From Umbilicaria muhlenbergii (lineage: Eukaryota; Ascomycota; Lecanoromycetes; Umbilicariales; Umbilicariaceae): DNA of 64,000 nt. Below are positions 20,518-32,600 of this stretch, piece after piece. The notes under the pieces are model-generated. The model was not told the DNA's origin. It searched no databases and saw only the letters and a program-made list of their open reading frames with translations. The stretch is from positions 8,209,548 through 8,273,547 of the forward strand of contig KK106981.1 of assembly GCA_000611775.1 (NCBI GenBank). Direction: 5' to 3'. Position numbers and translations under genes: made by a program. Each line of letters begins with the position of its first letter. Within the stretch, counting starts at the first letter, position 1.

Positions 20518-22142
20518 TCACCCACCCCTCCCCGCCTGCGCACTCCCCATCCCCCCCCCGCCGCCGCCCTTGCCCAAAAACCCTCTCCGTCGTAACGAGC
20601 TACTACTGGCGTCGGTATCCTTATCCTTGGGCATCTGAGAATACTCGGGCGGGGGATCGGTGGGGGTTTCCGCGATGGAGTTCGTGGAGTGGGAGTGAGA
20701 GTTGAATACCGGGGTGGAGCTGGAGGTGGAAGTGGGGATACTGTCGTCGTCGGGGGAGATCTCGACGAGTTCGGCGTCGCGGTACCATTTGCGGCGGCGC
20801 GTGTAGCGTCCCCAGCTGTCTTGGCCGCGGCGGCCGTCGTTCCACTACGAACATGATGGGTCAGTGTTGTTGTGCCTTGCACGATGCGATGGGGGGGACA
20901 TGTGGATAGTACCTTGTTGTCGTAGTAGATCCATCCGTCGGTGTCTTGCTTTGTGGAACTGGATTTTGCGCCACCCCGCCCGCCGGTCTCGACGCGCCAT
21001 TCGCTGCCTTCGACCCATCGCCAGCGGGCATTGGCGCCTTCTATCTCCGGGAGTTCGAACTCGTCTTTCGGTGGTGCCGGGTTGAGATGCTCGTCTGTCC
21101 ATGCGGCGCGCTCGTACGCTAGCAGTGAGTGGGTCCAGCCGATGCCGAGCCAGCGCCGCTGGTTCTCGTACACCACGAATGTGAACCGCACACCTGAGGA
21201 CTCGGGTGAGCTTCGGGCGGCGACGGCGTTTGCGATGTTGTGCTGGCTCTTCTTCCGCGGAGGCAGAGGTGGAGGGACTCCCTGGCCAGCCGGCAGGACT
21301 GCGCTGGTGGGGGTTGTGAAATTCAACCCAGTGATTAAAGATGCAGTGTGGCGGACCGTCAAGGAGCGCCAGAGGATGGCGCGAGAAATGCGTGCAGGTC
21401 GCGAATGCCAGGTTAGGAACAATGTGCCGAACATCAAGATCACACGTCGAGTGGTGATGACATGAACGAAAGGAAGAGCTAGAAAAGTCCACACCGGCGT
21501 CACCAGCAAAATCCGTAGAAACAAAGAAGTCAGAGCGGGTCTGGTGGTCGCCGAAGTTGCAGTCCTCTGAGTGGATAGAAAATCTGTGAATTCTAGTAAA
21601 GGTTCTAGTAGCGCGTTGCACCGGATGGTGAACTCCTTTAACGTCTCCACGATCTCATCCAGACTCTTTTGATGCCTCATAGATCCTTCGGAAATCTCCC
21701 GCTTGTGACCTGGACCTTTTTGCCCCGTGAAGCCGGTAGAGGAGAGGGGGGAATACCGCCGAGAGTACATGCCAAGTATCAAGCCTACAACAACTACCAC
21801 GGGACCGGCCCATCGGATCGCAGCATCACCGTACAGTGTCAATGCCCAGAAGCCTGCCACAAGGAGAAAGCTCTCCCAGGGGTCGTTGCTTGTCCATGAA
21901 AGCAAGCCAGCCAGCTTATTCAGAGGAAGGATAAATGGATGTGAGAATGCTAATGCCCGAGTGATCTGAGGCGGTGTGGCAACTAGCAGCGGCGACTTTT
22001 GGTGGACGATGATGGTAGAACGATGTTTAGTCGCCGAGGGTTGAGAGGGTGAGAAAGTAGCCATCGTGGGAGGATTCGGATCTCCACCGGCGTTGGAATT
22101 GATGGAGCCATGAGTAGAGATCCGTGACAGTGTTGAGGACAT
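20518..22142 (-). CDS. Peroxisomal membrane protein, Pex24p/dysferlin-domain family
   Basis: Two exons, 22142-20913 and 20844-20518, joined across a 68 bp intron (GTACTA...CTGAC...GTAG) in phase 0; 518 residues. Hydrophobic segments lie at about 90-130 and 200-240. A dysferlin pair follows: the N part near 322-352 (VVYENQRRWLGIGW) and the C part with DGWIYYDNKWNDGRRG, RYTRRRKWYRD. The splice completes the second part, which is strong evidence for it. Family members (Pex23/24, Pex28-32) control peroxisome number and size and ER contact sites. The tail is Ser/Pro-rich and ends in a Gly tract with a nine-G run. The exact orthologue is not decided. Confidence 0.85.
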
Positions 22143-22666
22143 CGAATCTAGCCAAGGCGTGTCTTGATGAAAGAGTCAGACACAAAGTAATAGCCACACA
22201 AAGCAAAAGCAAGCGTCAAGTATAGATGCCCTAACGTACCAAATGCAGCCATGCAAGTTATAAAGGACGGATCTTGTTTGCTCGGGCAGCATGACGACCC
22301 TTCCCACCCCTCGTCCTGCCGGGCTTAGATTCACCTAGATTTGAAGTAAGACAGCTCAGACGTTTCCATTCCAAGCAAAGAAGCACAGCGCACGTTGGGA
22401 CGACTGCCGGCCTGTTGTCAAAGGCACTGGGCGAAGCAGAGGAGCTGCCCGTCAAGTCAGGGCATTGCGCATCAAACACATGTGATTTCGGGAATACGGT
22501 GTAGCACATGACCGGCAACTCCACGCGTATACTCGGCTATGTAGACCATCTCCGAAAAATTGTATCTTGCCGCAACTGACAGGCTTGGACAGTGACAGCA
22601 AAAGCAAATCTACCCATCTCCTTGATATTTCCCAAGGCTCTAGCCAAGTGATTGTGTTTTGTTTAC
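22143..22666. other. Bidirectional promoter region
   Basis: This lies between the divergent peroxisomal gene and PAM16. Only short frames without features are present. Confidence 0.5.
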
Positions 22667-23183
22667 ATGGTAAGTGCGCTGCTCGTCCGTCACTTCATAC
22701 CGCACAGCTCCGATTGTGTCGTGCCAGCAGCTGCCACTCTGACCCCTGCGCTGACCCGATATCCAGGCGCATCGCATCATAACCCAAGTCGTCATCGTCG
22801 GCTCACGAGTACTCGGTCGCGCCTTCGCCGAAGCCTACAAGCAAGCGTCGGCGTCCCAAAAGTATGCCCAACAAGCAGTCAAGAACAACCCAAATGCAGC
22901 AAACAACCTCGCCTCCTCCGGTCTTACGCTCGACGAGGCATGCAAGATACTGAACGTCAAACCGCCGCAGGGAGGGAAGGCGAACATGGAGGATGTAATG
23001 GAGAGGTTCAAAAGGCTTTTCGATGTCAACGATCCGCAGAAGGGGGGAAGTTTCTACCTGCAGAGTAAGGTGCTACGGGCGAGGGAGAGGATAGAGATGG
23101 AGGTTCGGAATGCAGCGGAGGCGGCGGAGAGAGAGGCGGAGTTGAAGGAGGGATGGAAGCCTAAGGTTTACAAGGATCGATGA
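22667..23183 (+). CDS. pam16: Mitochondrial import motor subunit Pam16 (Tim16)
   Basis: Exon 1 is only the ATG (22667-22669). A 97 bp intron (GTAAGT...GCTGACC...CCAG) leads to exon 2, 22767-23183. The 139-residue product begins MAHRIITQVVIVGSRVLGRA, has a central AYKQASASQKYAQQA region and the J-like domain at about 55-115 (LTLDEACKILNV, ERFKRLFDVND, GGSFYLQSKVLRA). It lacks the HPD motif, as Pam16 proteins do. It pairs with Pam18 on the matrix side of the TIM23 channel and regulates mtHsp70. Length matches the family. Confidence 0.93.
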
Positions 23184-24232
23184 CATTGAGGGTGATGGAT
23201 ATCAGCCTCACAGCGGCGGGCGGGGCCGGTGGAAGCATGACGGGGTAGTCCCTTCGCTACCTTACCTCCGACACCGAGACCATGCGCGTGCGCTTTTACT
23301 TGTACGACATCGCGACTCTATGGATTAGCATCAGCCAGGCGTTTGGGACTTGTACAACAGATGGGTTTGAACGGGAGAAGGCTCGTGGTCCGGCACGGAC
23401 ATCTTTCGGATACCTGCAGCATCAGCTCGGAGTATAACGCCAACGGTCGCAGATTCGATTCTTACGATTGACTTCGATCATCGATCTAAAGCAAGGCAAT
23501 GTACATAGCATCTACATCTCTGGAAGGGGCAATGGAAGTCTGTGCTGTCACGTGCAGCAGGTGGTATAGTCTTCTTTCCACGTTTTATGGAACATTCGCT
23601 CTTCGAAAGACACGGGATCGTGCCATCCAATAGGGACTTGTACCACTGCAGATTCCCCCTTCCAAAACAGGTTTTCCAGCAGGAGATGGGATGTTTATTG
23701 TAGCAGTATTGTGATGTCCGAACATGTCTCGGGTTAAAGAACAGAGTCCCAAACGAACGCGATAGGTAACAAAGCAATGAAGATGAAAGACCCGATGACT
23801 TATACGAGATCTTGAAGGGTAAAGTAACTATCTCACTGCCTTCGGCCTTTGCCATCCCTCAAGCTCAACGATTGATCTGGATCCAAGGTGTAGATAAAGT
23901 TGTGTGACGAAGCCTGTTATGATTATTGGCCGACAATTCCCTGTCCGCCTCGCAGGCTACGCCACACCTGTTCGAAAGATGCACTGGACCCTGAGCATGG
24001 GTGGATCTGATATCCATGCTCGATCTGCGCTATCAATGCACTTTATCATTGACTCGAACCATCTCTCGATTACAAAATATGACCACCTTGGTCGCAGGCT
24101 CACGCGCTGCACATTTCAAATCTCCTTTAGTATCTCTCACCGTCCAAGCCGTCATATTCTTGCTGGCCGCCCTTTACGCTTGAAAATTTCCAACACAGTT
24201 CCCAACTTTATCACACCTACACACAACAAGCC
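23184..24232. other. Intergenic
   Basis: This 1 kb lies between two co-directional genes, with no conserved frame on either strand. The last 150 bases are T/C-rich leader of the next gene. Confidence 0.5.
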
Positions 24233-25531
24233 ATGCCGTCACGAACTTCGAATACCTCTCAACACTCACCTCCTCTATCATCTCTACTTCCCCCACTAAT
24301 CCTCGGCACTGCCACCTTCAACTCTCAGTACAACCCCGATCCTTATTTGCTGCCTACCACAGGCATCGTCCACCGCGCCCTTTCCCTCGGCGTCCGCGCC
24401 TTCGACACCTCACCCTACTATGGCCCTGCGGAGGAACTTCTGGGCAAAGCCCTCGACACCCCCTTCGTCCACGACAACTTTCCTCGCCGCGACTATTTTC
24501 TCCTCACCAAAGTCGGTCGCGTTGGCGGGTCTGAGTTCGACTACTCTGCGCCGTGGGTTCGCCACAGTATACAGCGCAGTCTTGAGCGGTTGAGAACAAA
24601 CTACCTTGACGTGGTATATTGCCATGATGTCGAGTTCGTATCGCCGGAGGAGGTTCTCACCGCCGTCACCGAGCTGCGCAGGATAAGGGATGAGACTGGA
24701 ACCGTCAAATATGTGGGGATATCCGGATATCCAGTGGATGTGTTGTGCGAGCGCGCAGAGATGATATTAGAGAACACTGGAGAGCCGTTGGATGTGGTCC
24801 AATCATACGCGAACTTCACGCTCCAGAATACCAGGCTCAGCTCCGAGGGAGTTGCACGTCTAAAGGCTGCTGGGGTCGACGTGGTGCCAAACGCATCCGT
24901 GCTAGGAATGGGGCTACTGCGACGAATCGGAGTTCCTATTGGCGGTGGCGGCGACTTTCATCCGTCTCCGAAAGCCTTGCGCGCAGCGATCAAGGCCGCC
25001 AGCGATTGGTGCGATGAACACAACGACAGAATAGAGAAAGTGGCCATAAGATTTGCTTTGGAAACCTGGATGCGAGAAGGTCAAGACGTCGGATCGAGAG
25101 GTGACCCCGCCTCGGGCATCCCATGGAAGCGGGAGACCATCGAGGAGATTGGTGCCGAGAAACTAGGCGTCAGCGTCATGGGTGTCAGCAACATCGAGGA
25201 GCTCGACCAGACCATGCGCGTCTGGCGCAGTATCCTCGACGGCTTGGGTAATGGAGAGCAGACGGCTATCGAGTCTGGAAGAGGCAGGCACGACCGTACT
25301 TGGAGCTTGAACCGGCAGAAAGAGGTCACGGAGCTTGCGGAGGGCATACGGAAGGTCTTGGGCGAGTGGGTGGACTATGCTTGGCCGAGTCCGGATCCGG
25401 GGTTCGTTAATACTAGGGCACCGTGGGCGGGGAGGCCAGCGCCTCTGCCGACGCCGGCGGCTTCACCGAAGCATTCGGCTGTGCAGGTGCCGCAGGTAGA
25501 TGCTAGTGAGACGGGGAATATCAGGGTTTGA
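24233..25531 (+). CDS. ara2: Aldo/keto reductase, D-arabinose 1-dehydrogenase type
   Basis: A single exon of 432 residues. The AKR fold is clear: ILGTATFNSQYN start, catalytic Asp58 and Tyr63 in FDTSPYYG, Lys93 in LLTKVGR and His131 in VVYCHDVEF, plus a late VSVMGVSNIEELDQT segment. The order and length match NAD-linked Ara2, which oxidises D-arabinose to the lactone in the D-erythroascorbate antioxidant route in the cytosol. The C-terminal 40 residues are a Pro/Ala tail outside the fold. Another AKR substrate such as L-galactose or L-fucose cannot be ruled out. Confidence 0.88.
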   Translation: MPSRTSNTSQHSPPLSSLLPPLILGTATFNSQYNPDPYLLPTTGIVHRALSLGVRAFDTSPYYGPAEELLGKALDTPFVHDNFPRRDYFLLTKVGRVGGSEFDYSAPWVRHSIQRSLERLRTNYLDVVYCHDVEFVSPEEVLTAVTELRRIRDETGTVKYVGISGYPVDVLCERAEMILENTGEPLDVVQSYANFTLQNTRLSSEGVARLKAAGVDVVPNASVLGMGLLRRIGVPIGGGGDFHPSPKALRAAIKAASDWCDEHNDRIEKVAIRFALETWMREGQDVGSRGDPASGIPWKRETIEEIGAEKLGVSVMGVSNIEELDQTMRVWRSILDGLGNGEQTAIESGRGRHDRTWSLNRQKEVTELAEGIRKVLGEWVDYAWPSPDPGFVNTRAPWAGRPAPLPTPAASPKHSAVQVPQVDASETGNIRV

Positions 25532-25959
25532 CCAAAGAGGCGATAAAAGGGGACTCGGGCGTTTGAGGGGTTCACAATTGGGTGTTAGAAATGGGGAAAG
25601 GGAAGGGAATGACACTATGGGTCATGAAATAGATTTTCGTCGGATCTGGAAACGTGCCAGAAAGACACATTGCATAATCCTCTTTTAGAACATCACGAAG
25701 GATTCAACCTGCCACTTTGCAACACCCCGCAAATGGCCTATAACACCCAAAGGACCCTCGCAATCTCATCACAGATGAACATTCTCATACCTACTCCTAT
25801 CGCCTACATTTCGTTGGATCCTCACCTCGAGAGTAACACTCCTGTTCGAACTACCATCTTGGACACACCTCCCCCTCCGCATCCATACCTCCCTTGACTC
25901 CCTCACTGCCAGCTACCCCAAATACTGCCTCCTCCCCCCTGCTTTCCCCAGCTCCCAAC

Positions 25960-25997
25960 CCCCTCACCACCTCCCACTCCCCTCACCACCTCCCACT
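25960..25997. repeat. 19 bp perfect tandem duplication
   Basis: Two adjacent identical copies of CCCCTCACCACCTCCCACT (25960-25978 and 25979-25997). Confidence 0.85.
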
Positions 25998-26148
25998 CAG
26001 TCACACCCTCATCCCAAGACAAAAATCCAGTCACAGCCCCCCCATCACCGCGGCCAGAGAGAGAGCAAGAGCTGAACGGGACTTATTCAATAGAGAAGCA
26101 TCGGGTGGATTCGGTAGCGGTGGGAGGACTCGGGATGAGCGGATGGAA

Positions 26149-26204
26149 GGAAGGAAGGAGGGAAGGAAGGAGGGAAGGAAGGAGGGAAGGAAGGAGGGAA
26201 GGAA
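26149..26204 (+). repeat. 12 bp tandem array GGAAGGAAGGAG
   Basis: About 4.7 perfect copies of a 12 bp purine unit, then GGAT-type repeats to about 26300. Confidence 0.9.
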
Positions 26205-26841
26205 GTTGAAGATGATGGTATGGGTGGCGGGTAGATGGATGGAGCTGCATCCAGGGCGAGGAAGCTGGGCGGATGGAGGGATGGATGGATGGATAGGAGG
26301 AGGGAGAGGATGGGAGGGAGGGGGGTGGGATGAGGGGTTGAGAATGATTGGGGGGGCGGAAGGGGGGTGGGGAGGTTTGTTGTTGGATTGGTGATTAGGT
26401 AGGCCTCGGGTTAGATGAAGGACTGGGTTGGGAAATTGAAGGTAGGGTGGTGGACTTGGTTTGGTGGTGATAGTAATGATAGTAGTAGTGAAATGATTGA
26501 GAGTGTGACAGCTAGTGCGTACCTCATATTATTCTCATGGTCATGGTCATTATCATCATCATTGCTAGTCTTGGACTAAGATAAGCCGGTGCTCGTCATT
26601 CACTGAAGCAAAATTCATCTATCTCAGCAAAAACCTCACCCTTCAGAACAGTTATTTGTCCTATCTACACCGTTCACCGTCATCTCAGTAGAATAGACTT
26701 TCACGCCTGCCTGCTTCTCCTGTCTGCCACCTTTCTTCACACATTTTTATATATCAATCATCCCCCCAATGTCGCTGTGCACCCTGTGTGTACATAATTC
26801 TGTACAATCAACAACCTCTTAAGTATCTCCTCCTTTTATCC

Positions 26842-27687
26842 TCAGCTTTCGCCACTTGGGTTTACCTCAAGAAATTCGACAATCGCATGATGATCTTTCA
26901 GTCTTGCCCTCTCAATTGGAAGAAGGCCGTCTTTGCCTTTGACAAACGTAGCAGCTCCACGCGACACCAATTCTTGCACGAGTTCCAAATTGCCCCGATC
27001 TCACGCCAATGACAACGGGGTCCAGCCCAATTTGTTGGCTATATTAGCGTCCGCATGACCTTTCTCGAGAAGGAGGACGGCAGTAGCGGTGTGTGAATTT
27101 TCAGCAGCTACATGTAAGGGTGTGGAATGTCTTCGGTCTTGAACATTTCTGTCCACCTTGTTTTGGAGCAGTATATCCACGATCTCAATGGATCCGTGAC
27201 GACTTGCTTCATGCATGACGGTCCAACCGTATTCGTCCTTCCACCCGATGGCCTCTTCGCCTCTTCGTTGAATCAGGAGGTTTGTTAGCTCTTTATGCAC
27301 GTGGCGGCTTGCTTCTCACAAGGCAGTGTAGCGGGGACAATTGCTGGCCTTGATGTTGGCGCCGTGGTCTAGAAGCTCCCTCACAACATCGACGCGGTTG
27401 TGCCAAGCAGCAACTGTTAGAGCTGTCCCATCGTCTGCATCTCTTTTCTCAATGTTGGCCCCATGCTTGAGCAGTAATCGTACAACCTCCACGTGACCGT
27501 AGATACAGGCTTCAATCAACGGGCTAAACTTGCGGGTGTTCTCTGTTTCTATGTTTGCTTTTTGATCGTAGTTCTCCGGTAGAGTGCCATCATTGTACAG
27601 ACGAGAGCCTTTCGAGACCAGCTTGAGGGAAAACTCCACAAGCTGGATGACATTGCATGCAAGGCCTAGAGCCGCTATTGATTCCAT
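26842..27687 (-). pseudogene. Ankyrin-repeat relic with NLR-type N-terminus
   Basis: One continuous frame of about 280 codons, broken by two in-frame stops, reads through without shifts. It opens with MESIAALGLACNVIQLVEF, the N-terminal module seen in fungal STAND/NLR-like proteins, followed directly by ankyrin repeats (FSPLIEACIYGHVEVVRLLL, TALTVAAWHNRVDVVRELL, TVMHEASRHGSIEIVDILL, TPLHVAAENSHTATAVLL). No nucleotide-binding domain separates the two, so it is an internally deleted or short form. Both stops are TGA where an arginine CGA is plausible, which suggests C-to-T decay. The intact family acts in non-self recognition. Confidence 0.7.
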
Positions 27688-29591
27688 TGAGAGATAGGGA
27701 AGATCCGTACCTCACCAGGAAGAGCCCTGGACGGAGAACAAGACAGTACAAAAAGATCAAAACTCTAGGTGCGAAAATCGTCCATTTTGTTCATGTGTAG
27801 GATGCAGATCCCAGAAATCCTTGCATTTGTTGTTGCGTCATTGTGGCTCCCGAGCCCACATGCGGCGCTCGATCAAGTAAAATACAGTCATATATGTTTG
27901 AATATTTTTCAACGGATTGACTGGAGTTCCATTGCTACGACCAAGTGGTGCGAATATATAGAGAGAGATGCCAAGCCACTAACGAGCCCCGCCGAAAGAT
28001 CCAACAATACCAGAGGAGCGAAAAGCCTCAACTTCCCGCACTGTATGGCAACCAGAAATACAAATTTCCTGACTAGTGCCTTTCCTTGTCCCCCGTAGAC
28101 AAACTTGCTGTTCCCGGAACATGGACTGCTCCACCCGAGCGCATCTACTGACACCAAAAGACGACAACTTTCACGAAGCCCAAAGTAGGTCCTGATAATG
28201 ATGACAGAATAGGTCAACAACGTACCTGCGAGGGGAGAATGAGACGGCTTGTCCGTAATATAAACCATCAGGACGGCCATGCTGGTGGTGTACTATCGCT
28301 GTCATCAGACCCCTTCACATATCAGTTCATACATAGCACACACCCTCAACGGCGAATATCTCCTCAGTCCCCCCTTTTTGGAGCTTTCTGAGGAGTGCCC
28401 CGTTTGTCTTGGCATATCAGAAGATGTCCCTTTTCCAATCCCTAGTGAGGATATATTGAGCGCGTAACCCGCTCATGAAAGTAATCCCGTAGCTCATTGA
28501 AGCCTGCGCTTAATAATACCCCATTTCTTCAACTCTTTCGTTTCCGTAAATTCCAACCTCTTGGTGTACGTCAGTCTTTTAGAACAACATCAATTGAATT
28601 ATTACAATCCCCCTCAGCTGTAAAGGTCTCAATCACTGTGGGAATCACGTCTTTATTTATAATAGATCTTGCTACACTATATAGGTTGTTATTTTAGAAG
28701 GAGGAGGAGGGTAGGCGGTAATTCCTGCGGTATGCAGTTGCAAAGCGGGTATGTCCGCGAAAGCACTAATCAGAGGGGTACATGGGGGTATCTTCGGTGT
28801 CGTTGAACTAACTGGTGATGCTGGTGGGGTGGACGTCTTACGCCTTACCCGGGGGCCGGGGCGGGGTGAGGGCTGAGCCCACTCACGTGCCTACCTAAGG
28901 GACGGTGTGCGTCTAGTGCGGCAGCCGGCAGCGGCGGTACAACAACTGAATATGGTTTACTAATATATCTTCAGAGATGGTCGGCGCATCTACGCGGTCA
29001 GGTCGGCCCGTTGGGGAATCGAGTGTAAGGGGCAAACCGTAAGGTAAATGGAATGTTACTCCGCAAAGCCACAGCACCACTCTCTCGTTCTGTTCTGTTC
29101 TGTTCTGTTCAAACTCATCTCTAATTATTATCTCATCTACCACTCTCAACCATACTATCCGAAGATATCTCACTTAACCCACTCAACAAGCCAGCCCAAA
29201 TCTCTGCAGTCCAGCCGCACGATGAGATGGCTGTGCGAACGAACAGATCTATCCAAATACAAAACTCGAATGGACATTGTAAATGTAGAACGACAACGCC
29301 GACGCTCAAAGGCTTTCCAGTGCGTGTATGTGCAAAGCAATTGCGCCATTTCTGTGCGTCTGAATTTTCAGACCGTCCGTCTGTGAGAAAATGAGGGAGA
29401 AAGTAGGTGAGAAAAGTAAAATAGAGGAAACGTGGAAGGAAGACGAGAAAAGAGGAGGAAACGAAGGAGAAGAACAAGAGGAACAAGAAGGACAAGAAGA
29501 AAAAGTGTTATACAAAAGCCCCAAACCATACCCCCACTGTCTCAACACCACTCAAGCTAGATACGTAGCCCAGGAATCCGCAAGACCAACC
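27688..29591. other. Gene-poor, A/T-richer region
   Basis: This 1.9 kb has no supported gene. Short frames at 27769-28480 and 28497-28697 lack conserved features and could be decayed sequence. A TTCTG pentamer run lies at about 29087-29110. The last part is adjacent to a possible alternative end of the large downstream gene. Confidence 0.45.
29087..29110 (+). repeat. TTCTG pentamer microsatellite
   Basis: Close to five copies of TTCTG in a row. Confidence 0.8.
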
Positions 29592-29695
29592 CTAAAACAT
29601 CGCCCCCGCCACCCTCGGATCCACAAAATCCGGCTCCACCCCCTTCCCCCCTCCCTTCCCCACCCTCACCCCCGCCCCCCTCCCCGCCTTCGCGT

Positions 29696-32600
29696 TCAAC
29701 TCCCCCCTCTCCCTCCCCCCCGCCCCCTCTGCCCCCCCTCCCCCTCCGCCCTCCGCCCTCCTTCCTTCTCCTTCTCCTTCTCCCCCACCACAACCCCCAG
29801 CCCCTGCGCCCCCCTCCCCCTCCCCCTCCTCCTCGGATCGATCCTCGGCACCGGCGGCGGCGCCGGCGCCGCCCCACTATCCGAGCCCGAATCCACCATC
29901 CCGTTACTCAAACTCGCGCCCACAGGCAGCGCGACGGTCGAAACCGACGACGTCGACGACATGAACGTCGGTTCGGAGATATCCGATTTATTGACCGGGC
30001 GTTTCCGCGGGGCGGGGACGGGGTGCGGCTGCGGCTGCGGATGCGAACGGGGGGAGAGCATCGTGGGGGAGGCCATCATGGTCGGGGACATGTCGTGCTG
30101 GTGCGACGCGGCGAAGACGGAAGGGGAGGACGGCGAGGCCCGGGGCGAGCGGTTCGAGAGATTCGTTTGGATGGGGATGGGGAGGATGGTGGCGCGGTCG
30201 AAATAGGCGGGCGTCGATGCCGAGCGGCTGGGGCTGCGTGGGCGGCCGGACACCGAGCGCAGCCCGGGCGCAGGGTGCTGGGTTGGTGTTGGGGCGGGGG
30301 AGGCGGAGACGACGCCGTAGCCGTCGGAGTGGTTGCGGGCCGGAGGGGCCATGTGCTCGCGCGCTGCTGCGGCGGCTGCGCCGTCGGGTTTTTTGAGGTC
30401 GTCCCGCATGCGGCCGCCGGTGCGGTTCCTCCATTTCCCGAGGGCGCCTTCGGGGCTCGAGCGGTCGCGGTCGGAGGAGCGGGATGAGGGCGGGGAAGGG
30501 CCGCTGTGGCTGGAGCTGGGCTTTCGGATGCTACCGTCGGAGATTGAATCCGGACCGGCGCGGGATCCGGGAGGGGTTCGTTGGAATTGGAAGGCGGCGC
30601 TGACGAGACTGGTTGGCGATTTGGGGCCGTGGCCGAGTCCTCGCAAGGCTCGCTCTTTGCCGTCGTTCCAGATGGTGGATCGTGCCGAGGGAAGGGGACT
30701 GTCATGGATACCTAGCATTTTCAAGGCTTTGGAGTTCTTGTCGTGGTGGAGAGACGCGTGGCTGCTCTTGGATCTTAACATCGCGAAAGCGTTGCTTGGC
30801 TTTGATGGACCGTTGTCGGGAATGCCATTGCCGGGTAGAGAGCTGGCGGGCTCACTGTCGCCACTCACGAACTCTGCTAGGTTATCTTGTACCCTCTTCC
30901 TTCTCTCGGCCAGCTCGTTTGCAAAGTCTTCTCGCTCTTGTTGGGTTTCGGTACTCGCACCCCTCGAATGGCGAACTTTGTTGACTTGATCTTTCCATGC
31001 GGCGGAATGGTAAGGGTTGAGTCGAGGTGCTTCACCTCCGAGGACGCGTTGGGCCTTGTTATCTCCTAGCATTTGCTTTAATTTCTCGGACTCATGGTTT
31101 CGTAGAGCCGTAGCTTGCTCCAGGATTTGACGGGCTCGACTATACGCCCACGGTGGCGTAGGATCATCGTCTTCTGGGCTGGTAATATCTAGAGGCTCAC
31201 CGTTCCATTGTCTAGTCTCCAGGGAATCGTGGATAGGTGTGTCATCCGCTTCACTTGAAGGTCTCTCATCACCAGTTGGATGATCCGGAGTCAAGTTATA
31301 TGATGCAAATCTAGCGGCTGTCCCAGGCGACTCCGGTGGATAGATAGACGATTGGCCGCTATCATTCCGAAGATGTGCTTTTATTAGTCCTCTCAACCCA
31401 ATCATTGGTCCTAGCGTAGGGGAATCCATGGGTTCTGACATGACGCTTCTCCGCTCAGAATTGGTCAGTGGCTGTATGGTAGTCTTTTGACTAAGGCTGT
31501 CGTGGACGTCTTCTTCAGATAGGTCCATGTATACTCGGCCACTAGGTTGATCTGGAAAGAGTGGACGTCGCTGAGAGCTTTCCGAGATATGCTTCAAGGT
31601 CCTCTCATCGGCAGCCCGTGCAAGGCTTTCACGTTGGGCTTTATCAGGAAGCTGGTGACTAGACTGCCGTTCGGCCTCTTCGTCCCCTTCGGAGCTGCCC
31701 AACTCGCTGCTGCTCGTACCTGCCAGAAAGGTGCCGCCCTCATCCGATCGTCCATCAAAATTGGGAATATTCGCATGAGTATTAGAGGTTTGAAGAACCG
31801 AACCGATTCCTGGATCATTCAAATGCGACTCCGCTGCGTGTGGAGTCGATTCCGACCTTGACTGGAAGCTTGTCAGAGAGCCCTTCCGGGCTCGGCTGGC
31901 CTCGTGTGAGTCTCTGGATAGAACCGGCGAAGGTGAACCACGACCTTGGGATGGCGTACTCCTACCGTTCTGTAGTTGCAGCTGGCGCTGGGCGTATTGC
32001 TGTTCGCTGAACTGCTCAGTAGGTTTGTTGAAAGCCCCCATGGCAGTAGCTTTGCCTCGGTCGTTTGGCTGTAGTGCAGTCGCAAGAGGGGAAGTCTCGT
32101 CTCCAATGCCCATCACCGGACTCATCGGCCGGCTAAGTGGTGGAGACAAGGGTCGCGCTATATTTTCTGAACTGATAACCTGTCCATTTCCAAGTCCCAA
32201 ATCAAAGTCGCCCAGCCCAGGCGGGGTGATGTAACGGATGGGACTAGCAGCACGAAAGTTGTTTGAGGCATAAAGAGGTCCCGAACGATGGAACATGTCG
32301 TTGAGACCGGTAGCGCTTCGCGATTGTGAAAGTCTCTTGATGGCTGTGCCTCCGTTCGCCCGCTGTCTTTGTATTGTGTCTAATCGCGTCAAGGCCGATG
32401 ATTGCTGGTCATGCATGTGTTGATCTAGCCCCTGGCCATACAGCCTCCTGGTTTTGGTAAATGATCGGTCGAGACTCGGCGAAGGCATCGGTTTCGCAAA
32501 TGTGGCTGGGGATGGAGCTTGAGCTGCTTGTAGTGACGGTGTGCTTTGTGACGCGACTGACGTTGCGGCTGTGGAGTTACGAACATTTGTTGGTCCTGAA

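Larger units (their letters stand above)
25532..26841. other. Intergenic with low-complexity repeats
   Basis: This lies between converging ends. It contains a C-rich block with a 19 bp tandem pair, a GGAAGGAAGGAG array and GGAT runs, then A/T-richer sequence. The frame at 25894-26394 is built from these repeats and is not accepted as a gene. Confidence 0.55.

Noticed and set aside
25894-26394. 166-residue plus-strand frame
   Set aside because: Built on tandem repeats (EGRK steps) and G-rich sequence.
29391-30206. 271-residue plus-strand frame
   Set aside because: Antisense to the large disordered protein gene; Pro-rich shadow.
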